A stretch of 64,000 bases of DNA from Streptomyces sp. DH37 (GTDB taxonomy: Bacteria; Actinomycetota; Actinomycetes; Streptomycetales; Streptomycetaceae), in contig NZ_JARVKV010000005.1 in assembly GCF_029813835.1 (NCBI RefSeq), positions 124,001 to 188,000 of the forward strand, read 5' to 3'. Shown here one piece after another: positions 33,722 to 42,370 of this stretch (positions within the stretch are counted from its first letter, which is position 1; each line of letters starts with the position of its first letter). The notes below the pieces were generated by a model. It was given only the letters and a program-made list of their open reading frames with translations. It was not told the DNA's origin and searched no databases. Both the position numbers and the translations under genes were made by a program.

Positions 33722-34612
33722 GTGGACAACCGAGCAGAGGTCCGTGAGTTCCTCACCTCGCGGCGATCCAAGATCACCCCTGAGCAGGCCGGGCTGCCCT
33801 CCGGTCCCCGGCGCCGTGTCCCGGGGCTGCGCAGGAGTGAGGTCGCGGCGCTGGCCGACGTCAGCGTTGAGTACTACGCGAAGCTGGAGCGCGGCAATCT
33901 CGCCGGCGTCTCACCGGCCGTCCTCGAAGCCGTCGCCCGCGCCCTCCGGCTCGACGACGCCGAACGCGCCCACCTGGTGAACCTGGCCCGAGCCGCTGTC
34001 GGCTCCGACACCCTCACCCGGCCCCGCCGACGCCGTACCAAGGACCAGTGGAAGCCGCACCGCAGCCTGCGGTGGACCCTCGACGCCATCACCGCGGGGC
34101 CCGCGTTCGTCCGCAACGGCCGCATGGACCTCCTCGCCGCCAACCAGCTCGCACGCGCCTTCTACGCCGACGTCTACGCCGATCCGCACAACCAGGCGAA
34201 CCTGGCCCGCTTCCAGTTCCTCGACCCCGCTTCCCGCCGCTTCCACCCCGACTGGGACGCCGCCGCCGACGTTGCCGTGGCCATCCTGCGCACCGAGGCC
34301 GGCCGCAACCCCCACGACAAGGACCTGCACGACCTCGTCGGCGAACTGTCCACCCGCAGCGACGCCTTCCGCACCCGCTGGGGCGCACACAACGTCCGCC
34401 ACCACGGCACCGGCACCAAACGCTTCCACCACCAGGCCGTCGGCGACCTCACCCTCGCCTACGAAGGGCTGGAGATGGCCGCCGAACCCGGCCTCACCCT
34501 CACCATCTACACCGCCGAACCCGGAACGGCGTCCGAAGAGAGGCTGCGCCTGCTCGCCTCCTGGGCCGCCACGCCCCGGACCCCCGCACCCGCACCACAC
34601 TCCGGCGGGTGA
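33722..34612 (+). CDS. XRE family regulator, MmyB-like
   Basis: This 296-residue protein has an N-terminal helix-turn-helix with the typical phrase SGPRRRVPGLRRSEVAALAD, then VSVEYYAKLERGNLAGVSP. The C-terminal MmyB-like ligand domain contains RNGRMDLLAANQLARAFYA, NLARFQFLDPASRRF and HHQAVGDLTLAYEGLEM. GTG 33722 gives VDNRAEVREFLTSRR, the usual start for this family. The gene is divergent from the dehydrogenase/SDR operon, which it likely represses in the absence of a substrate (inferred by analogy). Confidence 0.92.
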   Translation: MDNRAEVREFLTSRRSKITPEQAGLPSGPRRRVPGLRRSEVAALADVSVEYYAKLERGNLAGVSPAVLEAVARALRLDDAERAHLVNLARAAVGSDTLTRPRRRRTKDQWKPHRSLRWTLDAITAGPAFVRNGRMDLLAANQLARAFYADVYADPHNQANLARFQFLDPASRRFHPDWDAAADVAVAILRTEAGRNPHDKDLHDLVGELSTRSDAFRTRWGAHNVRHHGTGTKRFHHQAVGDLTLAYEGLEMAAEPGLTLTIYTAEPGTASEERLRLLASWAATPRTPAPAPHSGG

Positions 34613-34674
34613 CGGTCCCGCCCGGCGGTACCCGCGCTCATCACGTCGGCCCTGTCGGCAGACGACGGCGCCCG

Positions 34675-34893
34675 GTGATCGACGCACCACCCACGGATGA
34701 TCATGCGATCGTGGAGGCACAGGCGCGTGACCACGGATTCTCGCCGGCTCGACAGGACGAGATCCGGAGACGCCGGCGCGAGGGGCGGCCGTTCGGCCTG
34801 ACCGGGCGGGCGCTCGGGGCGCCGGTGCGGCACGCCCGTCGGTTCCTGTATCGGAGCGGCGGCGTCCGCCTCACCCCGCGGACGCGGTCGTAG
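34675..34893 (+). CDS. Small hypothetical protein, possibly truncated
   Basis: A 72-residue frame from GTG 34675 encodes a helical stretch (AIVEAQARDHGFSPARQDEI) followed by a very arginine-rich tail. I do not recognise a family. Codon third positions are only moderately GC-biased. It may be a remnant. Confidence 0.25.
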   Translation: MIDAPPTDDHAIVEAQARDHGFSPARQDEIRRRRREGRPFGLTGRALGAPVRHARRFLYRSGGVRLTPRTRS

Positions 34894-35126
34894 CGGCCCC
34901 CGAGCCGCAGCGAGCACGAGGACGGCCCGGCCCCGGAGCCGCCGGTCACCCTCGACACGCCCGGCAGGGCCGCCGGCTCCACCGGTGTTCCCCGAGGCCG
35001 ATCCCACCGGCATGCCGCAGGGCTCAGGGACCGCCGGCCTCTCGTGACACCACGGGTCCGGCTCCGGTAACCGGCGGCACCCCGAAGCGAGGGCCGGGAT
35101 GCCCGTGTCGTGCCGTGTCGTCCGGC
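34894..35126 (+). other. Intergenic, no supportable gene
   Basis: Together with the uncertain small ORF upstream, 34613-35126 contains no confident gene. Confidence 0.4.
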
Positions 35127-35630
35127 TCAGCCCTCCTCACCGGCCGTGCGACGGCGGTCCTTGAGCGCCCTCTCGATCTTGTGGGCGATGCCGATGAACG
35201 CCTCGATCTCGTCCGCCGCCAGATCCCGCACGGAGTTCTCCTCCAGGGTCTCCCACATGGCCGCGATCGGCTTCTCCATGGCGCGGCCCTTGTCGGTGAG
35301 CCGGACGACCATCGCCCGCCGGTCGTGTTCGGCCGGTTCCCGGGTGAGGAGCCCGGCGTCCTGCATGCGGCGCAGGGACTTGGAGACCGTGGAGTGGTCC
35401 AGGCCGACACTCTCCAGGAGCTCGGACTGCGTCTGCCCGTCCCGGTCGAAGAGCTGCATCAGCAGCAGTTCCTGCCCCGGGTGCAGCTCCATGTCGCGGA
35501 GCATGGCCGCCCCGTAGCCGCGGTGGGCGCGGGCGAGCTGGAAGACCGCGTAGCTCAGCCGTCCGTTGCGCGCCGTACTCGGGGTCTGGATCCGGGCCTG
35601 GATCTGGGTCTGGGGTTCGGGGGCGGTCAT
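35127..35630 (-). CDS. MarR family transcriptional regulator
   Basis: This 167-residue MarR-type winged-helix protein has its recognition region in TQSELLESVGLDHSTVSKSL and RRMQDAGLLTREPAEHDRRA. The wing is MVVRLTDKGRAM. The first 20 residues are a Q/T/P-rich extension of short repeats (PQTQIQARIQTP), unusual for the family. It may control the cupin gene about 380 nt away or its own promoter. Confidence 0.92.
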   Translation of the reverse strand: MTAPEPQTQIQARIQTPSTARNGRLSYAVFQLARAHRGYGAAMLRDMELHPGQELLLMQLFDRDGQTQSELLESVGLDHSTVSKSLRRMQDAGLLTREPAEHDRRAMVVRLTDKGRAMEKPIAAMWETLEENSVRDLAADEIEAFIGIAHKIERALKDRRRTAGEEG

Positions 35631-36010
35631 CGCTGTTCCTCGGATGGCGTGGGTGGGGTGGCCGGTGCGGTCTGCCGCACCCCCCGCCGGGGAAGGTGGC
35701 CGGTTCCGGGGTGTTCGGCGGCGTTCCGGAGCGTACCCGCTCGGCCGGTCCGGGGGCGGCCGGTGACGTGGCGCCGATGGCTATGGCTATGGCGACGGCG
35801 ACGCCGGCGGTGTCGGCCCGGCCGTCCACAGCCCGCGCCGGGGTCTGCGGCAGCCCCTCGTCGACCGCTGTCACCGGCTCACCGGCTCACCGGCGACGTC
35901 GCCCACCTCGCGGCTCGCCGCCGGACCGCGTCCCGCCGTGTCGTCGAGGCCGCCCGGCGAAGGGGAGCCGCCCGGTGGCCTTCCGGTGGGCCGTGACGGG
36001 TGCGACGGGG
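35631..36010 (+). other. Intergenic, 380 nt
   Basis: Short microrepeats (ggctatggctatggcgacggcgac near 35777) occur here. No gene is supported on either strand. Confidence 0.5.
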
Positions 36011-36478
36011 TCAGCGCGGCGGGCCGAGGACGATGCCGCCGTAGAGCTCGGCCGCCTCCTCCAGGAGGGCCCTGGGGATCTCGAAGCCCTCGGGGCGGGG
36101 GGTGCGCAGGTCGCGGCCGGCGTGGCGGAACATGCCCTCGATGCCGCCGGGAGTGGCGATCATGAGGAGGTCCGCGCGGTCGGAGGTGATCCGGTAGGAG
36201 TGGGGGACGTTGCGCGGCAGGTAGACGATCCCCCCTTCGCGCAGCTCGTGCTCCTCCTCGCCGGACCACACCAGTGCGGAGCCCTTGAGGAGCAGGAACA
36301 CCTCGTCCTCGCGGGTGTGCAGGTGGAACGGCGGGGCCTCGCCCCTGGCGACGTCGAACCGGCCGACGGTCAGCTTTCCCTCGGTGGCGTCCTCGTCCAG
36401 CAGCACGGAGAACGTCCCTCCGTCGAGCCACTCGAGTTTCTGCTGCTGCTCGGGCTGCGCCAGATAGGCCATGGTCAT
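36011..36478 (-). CDS. Cupin domain protein
   Basis: This is a 155-residue single-domain cupin. Motif 1 is PPFHLHTREDEVFLLLKGSA (two His and a Glu for metal binding), and motif 2 is YLPRNVPHSYRI with the last His. A C-terminal helix ends GGIVLGPPR. The quercetinase-like or dioxygenase-type role cannot be decided. ATG 36478 is chosen because it begins the conserved MTMAYLAQPEQQQ. It is probably transcribed from a repeat-rich promoter near 36.7 kb. Confidence 0.9.
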   Translation of the reverse strand: MTMAYLAQPEQQQKLEWLDGGTFSVLLDEDATEGKLTVGRFDVARGEAPPFHLHTREDEVFLLLKGSALVWSGEEEHELREGGIVYLPRNVPHSYRITSDRADLLMIATPGGIEGMFRHAGRDLRTPRPEGFEIPRALLEEAAELYGGIVLGPPR

Positions 36479-36494
36479 CGGTTTCTCCTCCGGG

Positions 36495-36632
36495 TCAGGC
36501 GGTGAGGGTGCGGCGCACCCAGGTGGCGCGGGCCGCGACGGCGGTGGGCAGCGGGCTGTCGGCGAGCAGCGCACCGGGCTCCGGGGCGCAGGGCGGGCGA
36601 GTGGGTGTGTGGGACGTGGTCGAAGCGGTCAC
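36495..36632 (-). CDS. Short ORF upstream of the cupin gene
   Basis: A 45-residue frame from GTG 36632 (TASTTSHTPTRPPCAPEPGA, then TAVAARATWVRRTLTA) ends 16 nt before the cupin ATG. It may be a leader peptide or the relic of a deleted gene. No family is recognised. Confidence 0.25.
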   Translation of the reverse strand: MTASTTSHTPTRPPCAPEPGALLADSPLPTAVAARATWVRRTLTA

Positions 36633-36663
36633 GGCGCACTCCAGGGCGGCGTCCGCCGACCAA

Positions 36664-36715
36664 TTGCGTGGCCGACCACATAAACGTAGCGCGCATTTGC
36701 GTGGCTGGCAACGTA
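36664..36715 (-). promoter_or_regulatory. Duplicated operator-like element (TTGCGTGGC...AACGTA)
   Basis: TTGCGTGGC occurs at 36664-36672 and 36697-36705, and AACGTA at 36683-36688 and 36710-36715. The inner spacing is 10 nt in one copy and 4 nt in the other. The element lies upstream of the cupin gene and is AT-rich compared with its surroundings. It suits binding of a dimeric regulator such as the nearby MarR protein. Confidence 0.4.
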
Positions 36716-36957
36716 AAGGTTCGGGACGGCACGCCCCTGGTGTCGACGGAGGCTCCGGCGCGCCGTCGGCGATCCGGTGCCGCTCGCCGGTCCGCGCCGG
36801 ACCCCGCGGTCGGCCGTACGCCGCGGGCGGAGGGGGCCGCCCGCGGCGATCCCGGCCCCGTGGCCACACCCGCCGGGCCGGACCCCGTGCGCGACCGGCG
36901 ATCGCAGGATGCCGCCCGGGCTCGCCCGGCGCGGCGACGGATCAGGGGGTCTCCTCA

Positions 36958-36980
36958 CCCCGCCCGTTCGCGGGGCGGGG
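36958..36980 (-). terminator. Short hairpin after the TOPRIM gene
   Basis: Arms CCCCGCCC (36958-36965) and GGGCGGGG (36973-36980) with a 7-nt loop lie 10 nt beyond the TOPRIM gene stop. Confidence 0.45.
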
Positions 36981-36989
36981 CGGTGCCGG

Positions 36990-37607
36990 TCAGAGGCTGG
37001 TGAGCAGGCCGTCCAGCGGGGCGGGCGTGCGATCCGGGGCGAGGGCCTCGACGAGGACGCGACCGTAGTGGATCTTGCGCCCTTTCTTCGTGCCGAGGAA
37101 GCGCCGCACCTGTTGCTGTGCGGGGCGGCCCCGTTGCGCGGGCTGGCGCAGGAAGGTCTGCAGGGCGCGCAGATCGCCCTCCGCCCGGATCAGCTCCTCC
37201 ACCCGTGCCACGCCCAGCGCCCGGATCAGCTCGTCCTCCAGGTCCGCCGCGCAGACGAAGAACCCCTGCCGCGCCGCACCGGCCCGCTCCCAGCCGGAGG
37301 CGTAGTAGCGGCGCTCCGCCTCGTCGCACAGCCCCGTGAGGCGGAGGCCCAGGCCGGGCGGCCCGAGGAGGCGGGCGAAGCGTCCGGCGTTCATCGCGCC
37401 GCCCATCGACAGGACGCAGACTCCTTCGGCCGCCAGGTTCCGGCCGCGGCCCGCGGCCAGCGCGCTGACCGCTGCGACGTCGCTCGGCCCTTCGAGGAGG
37501 ACGACCGCCCGGACGGACAGCCGCGCGGCCAGCTCACGGGCGGGGGCGCCGGAGCCACCGGCCGCCCACGCGGCGACCGCCTCCCGGAACGTCCCCATGT
37601 CGGCCAT
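36990..37607 (-). CDS. TOPRIM domain protein (OLD-like, no ATPase)
   Basis: This 205-residue protein resembles the TOPRIM half of OLD-family nucleases. VVLLEGPSDVAAVSALA supplies the conserved Glu (E39). VCVLSMGGAMNAGRFARLLG corresponds to the central strand, and RLTGLCDEAERRYY holds the acidic pair. LEDELIRALGVARVEELIRA follows. No ABC-type ATPase domain is encoded nearby. The family includes stand-alone predicted nucleotidyl-transferase/hydrolase proteins of unknown biological role. Confidence 0.8.
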   Translation of the reverse strand: MADMGTFREAVAAWAAGGSGAPARELAARLSVRAVVLLEGPSDVAAVSALAAGRGRNLAAEGVCVLSMGGAMNAGRFARLLGPPGLGLRLTGLCDEAERRYYASGWERAGAARQGFFVCAADLEDELIRALGVARVEELIRAEGDLRALQTFLRQPAQRGRPAQQQVRRFLGTKKGRKIHYGRVLVEALAPDRTPAPLDGLLTSL

Positions 37608-37826
37608 GGGGACGAGTCTCCACCCTCTCTAGGCCGCCGCGGTAGGGAATTTCCGCCGCCGCCCCGGCCGCCGCCCCGCGACCGCGAACCAGACGGACGC
37701 CCCCCTTCCCCGCCGCCGACACGGGGAGACCGGTTCGCCCCGGTGGTGATCGAGGTCTGGCGGTCGGCCGGCCCCGCCCGGTCGGGCAGGGCCGAGGCGC
37801 GGCTCCGCGGGCGTGTGGGCGAGGGC

Positions 37827-38678
37827 TCAGGCGTCGCCCATGACCAGGCCCTCGATGGTGTGCTTCTGCGTCACCGGGGTCAGCTCCTCCACCACGGGGC
37901 AGTCGAGGTGCCGGCGCACCCGGTCGGGCAGCGCGTCCCAGTACCCGCGGGTGACCGCCATGTCGTGCCGCTCGCCGTTGGTCGCCTCGGGGCCGTCCAC
38001 GCCGAGGACGAGGACCGGACGGGCCTTGGCGGACTCGTTGGCCGTGCCCCGGTGGATCGTCAGAGCCGTCCGGGCGGAGATGTCGCCGCGCTGCGGGTAC
38101 TTGCGCACCGCGCGCTCCAGGTAGCGGCCGTAGCGCGACCTGGGCGGGAACATGCCGTGCTCGAAGTCGGGGCCGTCGTCCCACTGGGTGCCCGGCGCGA
38201 TCTCGAAGGGCCCCATGTCCGGTGCGGTGTCGACGGTGGTCACGTTGAAGGCGAGCGAGGTGAGGCGCCGCTCGCGCCGGGTTTCCTCGGGAATGGGGAA
38301 GTCCCGGTGCCAGGGCTGGTCCACGGCGCCCGCCAGCGGGACGTCGAAGCCCAGTTCCACGATGCGGTAGTCGGGCCCGAGGACCGCGGTGCACACGGAC
38401 CGCACCCAGGGGTGGTCGACGAGCTCGACGAAGCCGTCGATCTGCTCGGGGTGGATCTCGACGTAGTAGCGGTTCGGCCCGCGTCCGACCGCGCCGCCGG
38501 GGCGGGACAGGGCCTCCTCGAAAGCGGCGTCGACATCCTCGCGGAGCCGGTCCGCCCACGGCACGGGGAAGGCGCCCCTGCGGGCGGTGATGCCGTCCTC
38601 GTACAGGGCGGACACGTCGGCCGTGACGTCGACGTCCAGCTCGCTCGTGCTGACCCCGGGGAACACGTGCGACCCCAT
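37827..38678 (-). CDS. Phytanoyl-CoA dioxygenase (PhyH) family protein
   Basis: This is a 283-residue Fe(II)/2-oxoglutarate oxygenase of the PhyH group. The metal ligands are His124 and Asp126 in QPWHRDFPIPEE and His209 in TALTIHRGTANES. An arginine for 2-oxoglutarate follows in the next segment. The double-stranded beta-helix pattern spans residues 100-245. The gene stands alone, with a LacI-like operator 48 nt upstream of its ATG. Family members hydroxylate small molecules or natural products; the substrate here is not known. Confidence 0.9.
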   Translation of the reverse strand: MGSHVFPGVSTSELDVDVTADVSALYEDGITARRGAFPVPWADRLREDVDAAFEEALSRPGGAVGRGPNRYYVEIHPEQIDGFVELVDHPWVRSVCTAVLGPDYRIVELGFDVPLAGAVDQPWHRDFPIPEETRRERRLTSLAFNVTTVDTAPDMGPFEIAPGTQWDDGPDFEHGMFPPRSRYGRYLERAVRKYPQRGDISARTALTIHRGTANESAKARPVLVLGVDGPEATNGERHDMAVTRGYWDALPDRVRRHLDCPVVEELTPVTQKHTIEGLVMGDA

Positions 38679-38725
38679 GATGCGCCTCCTCGCCGTCGGT
38701 GGTGGGCCTCATGGTGCACGGAGGA

Positions 38726-38739
38726 TTACAACGTTGCAA
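38726..38739 (-). promoter_or_regulatory. LacI/GalR-like operator upstream of the PhyH gene
   Basis: TTACAACGTTGCAA is a palindrome around a central CG with one mismatch, the form typical of LacI-family operators. It lies 48-61 nt before the PhyH start and stands out from the GC-rich surroundings. No LacI gene is in the window. Confidence 0.5.
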
Positions 38740-39137
38740 CAGGGGTGCGGAAGATCCCTGGTACCGCCGGTGCGGTGTGTGTGGTGGTGGGGGGACGGCG
38801 GCCGTGGCGGGGGAGACGCGGGCGGGCCGCACCGGCCGGCCACGCTGACCGACCCCTCGGCGAGGCCGCCCCGGCCGCCCTGCCGGGTGGAACGTCACCG
38901 GAGCGGGGAAGTGGGCCAGTCTGCGAGGGCAGGTTCCGGTTCATGACCGTCCACCGCCGTCCGCCGCCGTGGGCGCCGTCCGTCGCCGTCATGGACGCCG
39001 TCGGCGTCGTCGCGACGACGCCCGGCCCGCGGCCCGCCGCGTACGGCTCGGTGGACCTCCTCCGAGCGTGGGCCCGGCGGCCCGGCTTCCGACGGGGCTT
39101 CCCCGGCCGGCTCGCGCGAGCCGCACGCGTTTGCGGA
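38740..39137 (+). other. Intergenic, about 400 nt
   Basis: I see no supportable gene between the PhyH promoter and the DUF6228 gene. Confidence 0.5.
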
Positions 39138-39572
39138 CTACCCCTGGCGCAGGAACTCCCTCAGGTCCGCGGCGACAGCCGACATTCCTTCACCGGCTTC
39201 GATCACGGTCGTCACCGTGCACTCCCAGTCCTCGGGGAAGAGTCCGGACCGCAGGGTCCAGCTCAGACGCACATGACCACCCGAGCCGAAGGCCGCCGTC
39301 ACGACCAGGTGGTTGTTGACCCAGACCCGCTCGCCCTCCCAACCGCGGAAGTCGCGCGCGAGGCCGTCGAAGAACTCGCCCATCTCGTCCCAGACGGTGA
39401 CGGTCACGTTCTCGAGCCGTGCACGCACACCGTCGGCAACGGCCTCCACCGTGAAGACGGTCTCGTACTCATCCGCGCGCGACCAGTCGGACAGCCGGAC
39501 GGAGGACGCCGACGCCCCCGGCCCCCGCACGACGAGCTCGACCCGCCCCGGGTCCGCCTCGATCAGACTCAC
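39138..39572 (-). CDS. DUF6228-like protein
   Basis: This 144-residue protein follows the DUF6228 pattern. It has strands in VFTVEAVADGVRARLENVTV, the helix EMGEFFDGLARDFRGWEGER with the conserved R-G-W-x-G-E-R, then VRLSWTLRSGLFPEDW and VIEAGEGMSAVAADLREFL. GTG 39572 is a probable start. The function of the family is unknown; members often occur near toxin-immunity or accessory loci. Confidence 0.7.
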   Translation of the reverse strand: MSLIEADPGRVELVVRGPGASASSVRLSDWSRADEYETVFTVEAVADGVRARLENVTVTVWDEMGEFFDGLARDFRGWEGERVWVNNHLVVTAAFGSGGHVRLSWTLRSGLFPEDWECTVTTVIEAGEGMSAVAADLREFLRQG

Positions 39573-40106
39573 CCGCCGAAGGATACGGACGTCGACGAGG
39601 TGGCGGCATCGCGATTCCGCGGCCCGGGGTCGCCGCGGAGAGAGGGGCCCTGGCCTGGAGGATCTGGTCGGTGCTCTCGTCGCGTCAGCGACGCGGGAGG
39701 TCGTGGAGGGCCGCGGCGCCCTTCTCCTCCGCGACGGGCGACCCGGGTCGCGGGGTGCACGCACGGCCTGCTCGTCCCGGACGTGCGTGGAGTTCACGCC
39801 GCCGGCTTGACACCGCCCCACCGCCCCACCGCCCGCGGAAGCCCGGCCTCCGGCACGGCCGGCCCGGCGTCCTTGACGCCCCCGGCGCCTTCCCGCCCGA
39901 AGGTCCGCGTGCCGCGCCCCGCCGTGTGCCGGGGCGCGTGGTCACGTCGCTGCCGGCGGCCCGGCGCGGCTTCGGTGCCCGGCGACGCCGCGAGTTCGGC
40001 ATCGAGCGCCGACCAGCAGGCCGTCGGCTCGGCCCCTGCCCCGGCGCAGTCCGTGAGCCCCGGGGGGCCCCCGGGCCTGCCGCGCCGCCCGGCTAGGATC
40101 CGGGCT
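39573..40106 (+). other. Intergenic, 534 nt; promoter of the ECF41 gene at its end
   Basis: No gene is supported. TAGGAT (40094-40099) is a -10 candidate 7 nt before the ECF41 ATG, suggesting a leaderless transcript. Confidence 0.45.
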
Positions 40107-41051
40107 ATGTCGCTGACCGCGAAGGACGTGGACCGGTTCGAGGCCGCGAGGCCCCGTCTGGAGGCCATCGCCTACCGCCTCCTCGGTTCCGCGAGCGAGG
40201 CCGAGGACGCCGTGCAGGAGACCTTCCTGCGCTGGCAGGCCGCCGACGTCGCGCGCATCGAGGTCCCCGAGGCCTGGCTGACGAAGGTGCTCACCAACCT
40301 GTGCCTGAGCCAGCTCACCTCGGCCCGCGCGCGGCGCGAGACCTACGTGGGCCAGTGGCTCCCCGAGCCGCTGCTCGACGGGGATCCGATGCTCGGCCCG
40401 GCCGACACCGCCGAGCAGCGCGAGTCGGTCTCGTACGCGGTCCTCACCCTCATGGAGCGGCTGTCCCCCAACGAGCGGGCGGTGTACGTGCTGCGGGAGG
40501 CCTTCGCCTACCCGCACCGGGAGATCGCCGAGATCCTCGGCGTCACCGAGGCCGCCAGTCAGCAGATCCTCCACCGCGCCAGGAAGCACCTCGCGGACGG
40601 CAGGACCCGGACCGAGATCGACGAGGCCGCCGCCCGGCGGATCGTCGAGGAGTTCCTGGCGGCCGCCACCAGCGGGAGGACCGAGCCGCTCGTGCGGCTG
40701 CTCACCGCCGACGCCGTCTCGATCGGCGACGGCGGCGGGAAGGTGCCGGCGCGTGCCAAGCCGTTCGAGGGGGCCCTCGCGGTCGCGAAGTTCATGCGGG
40801 GACTGTTCAAACCCGCACGGTCCAAGCGCGCCCTCATCGGCGGCTCGCTCGAGGTCTACATCGCGACCGCCAACGCAGGCCCCGCCGTCGTGGCGGTCGT
40901 CGACGGCCGGGTCATCGGCGTCATGTGCCCGGAGGTCACCGCCGAGGGCATCGCCGCGTTCCGCAACCAGGTCAACCCCGACAAGCTCGAACGCGCGACC
41001 GAGGTGTGGGCGTCCGCCGATCGCGGTGAACCCCTGTTCCGCGCTTTCTGA
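40107..41051 (+). CDS. ECF41-type sigma factor with SnoaL-like C-terminal domain (SigJ-like)
   Basis: This 314-residue ECF sigma factor has an extra C-terminal domain that regulates it in cis. Regions 2 and 4 are SEAEDAVQETFLRWQAADVA and YPHREIAEILGVTEAASQQI. The ECF41 hallmarks are present: YVGQWLPEPLL in the linker (residues 80-90) and DGGGK (208-212) in the SnoaL-like domain. There is no anti-sigma gene beside it, as expected. The FAD-dependent oxidoreductase immediately downstream is the classical partner and probable target of this group. Confidence 0.93.
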   Translation: MSLTAKDVDRFEAARPRLEAIAYRLLGSASEAEDAVQETFLRWQAADVARIEVPEAWLTKVLTNLCLSQLTSARARRETYVGQWLPEPLLDGDPMLGPADTAEQRESVSYAVLTLMERLSPNERAVYVLREAFAYPHREIAEILGVTEAASQQILHRARKHLADGRTRTEIDEAAARRIVEEFLAAATSGRTEPLVRLLTADAVSIGDGGGKVPARAKPFEGALAVAKFMRGLFKPARSKRALIGGSLEVYIATANAGPAVVAVVDGRVIGVMCPEVTAEGIAAFRNQVNPDKLERATEVWASADRGEPLFRAF

Positions 41052-41075
41052 CCGCGATGCGAGGTGTTCCGCCCC

Positions 41076-41112
41076 CGATGTGATCCGCTTCACATCGCGT
41101 TCCTGTCAGGAA
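41076..41112 (+). promoter_or_regulatory. CRP-like site and a second dyad upstream of the FAD oxidoreductase
   Basis: CGATGTGA-TCCGCT-TCACATCG (41076-41097) is a perfect 8-bp dyad that contains TGTGA-N6-TCACA, the CRP/FNR-family consensus. A second dyad, TTCCTG-T-CAGGAA (41100-41112), follows at once. Both lie between the ECF41 stop and the oxidoreductase ATG at 41165. Confidence 0.6.
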
Positions 41113-41164
41113 GCGGCGCGCTGCCCGGTTCAAGGGGCGAAACCGCGCAGACAGGAGCAGGGAA

Positions 41165-42364
41165 ATGGAGCACCGCATCATCGTCCTCGGCGCCGGATAC
41201 ACCGGAGCCACCGCGGCCGGCCGCCTCGCCAGGCGGCTGCACCGTGACGACGTCGCCATCACCCTCGTCAACGCCGGGCCCGACTTCGTCGAGCGGGTCC
41301 GGATGCACCAGCTCGCGGCCGGCCGGGACCTGAGGCCCCGGCCCCTCGGCGAGATGTTCGCGGGCACCGGCGTCGAGCTGAGGTTCGCGGAGGTCACCGG
41401 CGTCGACGTCGACCGCAGGGCCGTCGCCGTCGTCGACGCCAACGGCGGCGCCCGGGAACTGGAGTACGACACCCTCGTGTACGCCCTCGGCAGCGGCCGG
41501 AACGACCAGGGCGTCCCCGGCGCCGCCGAGCACGCCCACGAGATCGCGAGCCGGACCGGAGCGCTCCGGCTGCGTGGGCGTCTGGCCGCCCTGGAGGCCG
41601 GACAGCCCGTGGTCGTCGTCGGCGGCGGCCTCACCGGCCTGGAGGCCGCGACCGAGATCGCCGAGGCCCGTCCGGACCTCGCCGTCTCCCTTGCCACCCG
41701 CGGCGGCCTCGGCGACCGGCTCTCGGACAAGGGCCGCCGGCACCTGCGGAAGGTCTTCGGCGGGCTCGGCATCACCGTGCACGAGCACGCCGCCGTCACC
41801 GGTGTCGAGGCCGACCGCGTCACGACCGCCGACGGCAGGACCGTCCCGGCCGCGGTCACCGTGTGGACCACCGGCTTCGCGGTCCACCCGATCGCGCGGG
41901 CCACCGCCCTGGAGACCACCGGCACGGGCCGGATCGTGGTCGACGGGACCATGCGCTCGGTCTCGCACCCGGACGTGTACGCCGTCGGCGACGCGGCCCT
42001 GGCGATGGGCCCCGGCGACAAGCCGCTGCGGATGTCGTGCGCCTCGGGCGTCCCCACCGCCTGGCAGGCCGCCGACGCCATCGCGGCGCGCCTGACGGGC
42101 GGGAAGCTTCCGAGCGTGCCGATCCGCTACTTCAACCAGTGCATCTCGCTGGGCCGCGGGGAGGGCCTGATCCAGTACGTCACCGCCGACGACCGGGCCG
42201 TCAGCGCGGCCCTGACCGGGCGGCTCGCCGCCGTCTACAAGGAACTGGTCTGCAAGGGCGCGGTCTGGGGCGTCGCCAACCCGACCCTCGGCCTGCCGAC
42301 CCGCCGCCGCCGTGTCGTACGGGAAGCGGCCCGGCCGGGTTCGGCCCTCGGGGCATCGGCCTGA
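41165..42364 (+). CDS. NAD(P)/FAD-dependent oxidoreductase (NDH-2-like)
   Basis: This is a 399-residue two-dinucleotide-binding flavoprotein. The FAD motif is IIVLGAGYTGATAAGRLARR, the NAD(P) motif is VVVVGGGLTGLEAATEIAEA, and the second FAD-contact motif is HPDVYAVGDAALAM. There is no CxxC redox pair, so it is closer to NDH-2 or ferredoxin-reductase-like enzymes than to thioredoxin reductases. A C-terminal extension (YFNQCISLGRGEGLIQYV) is typical for the ECF41-linked group. The ATG follows GGAGCAGGG. It is likely under the upstream sigma factor. Confidence 0.92.
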   Translation: MEHRIIVLGAGYTGATAAGRLARRLHRDDVAITLVNAGPDFVERVRMHQLAAGRDLRPRPLGEMFAGTGVELRFAEVTGVDVDRRAVAVVDANGGARELEYDTLVYALGSGRNDQGVPGAAEHAHEIASRTGALRLRGRLAALEAGQPVVVVGGGLTGLEAATEIAEARPDLAVSLATRGGLGDRLSDKGRRHLRKVFGGLGITVHEHAAVTGVEADRVTTADGRTVPAAVTVWTTGFAVHPIARATALETTGTGRIVVDGTMRSVSHPDVYAVGDAALAMGPGDKPLRMSCASGVPTAWQAADAIAARLTGGKLPSVPIRYFNQCISLGRGEGLIQYVTADDRAVSAALTGRLAAVYKELVCKGAVWGVANPTLGLPTRRRRVVREAARPGSALGASA

Positions 42365-42370
42365 CCCGCG

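Noticed and set aside
36777..40106. The long 5' part of a 1,424-codon plus-strand frame ending in the ECF41 gene
   Set aside because: Only the portion from ATG 40107 has family sequence. The rest is antisense to the TOPRIM, PhyH and DUF6228 genes.
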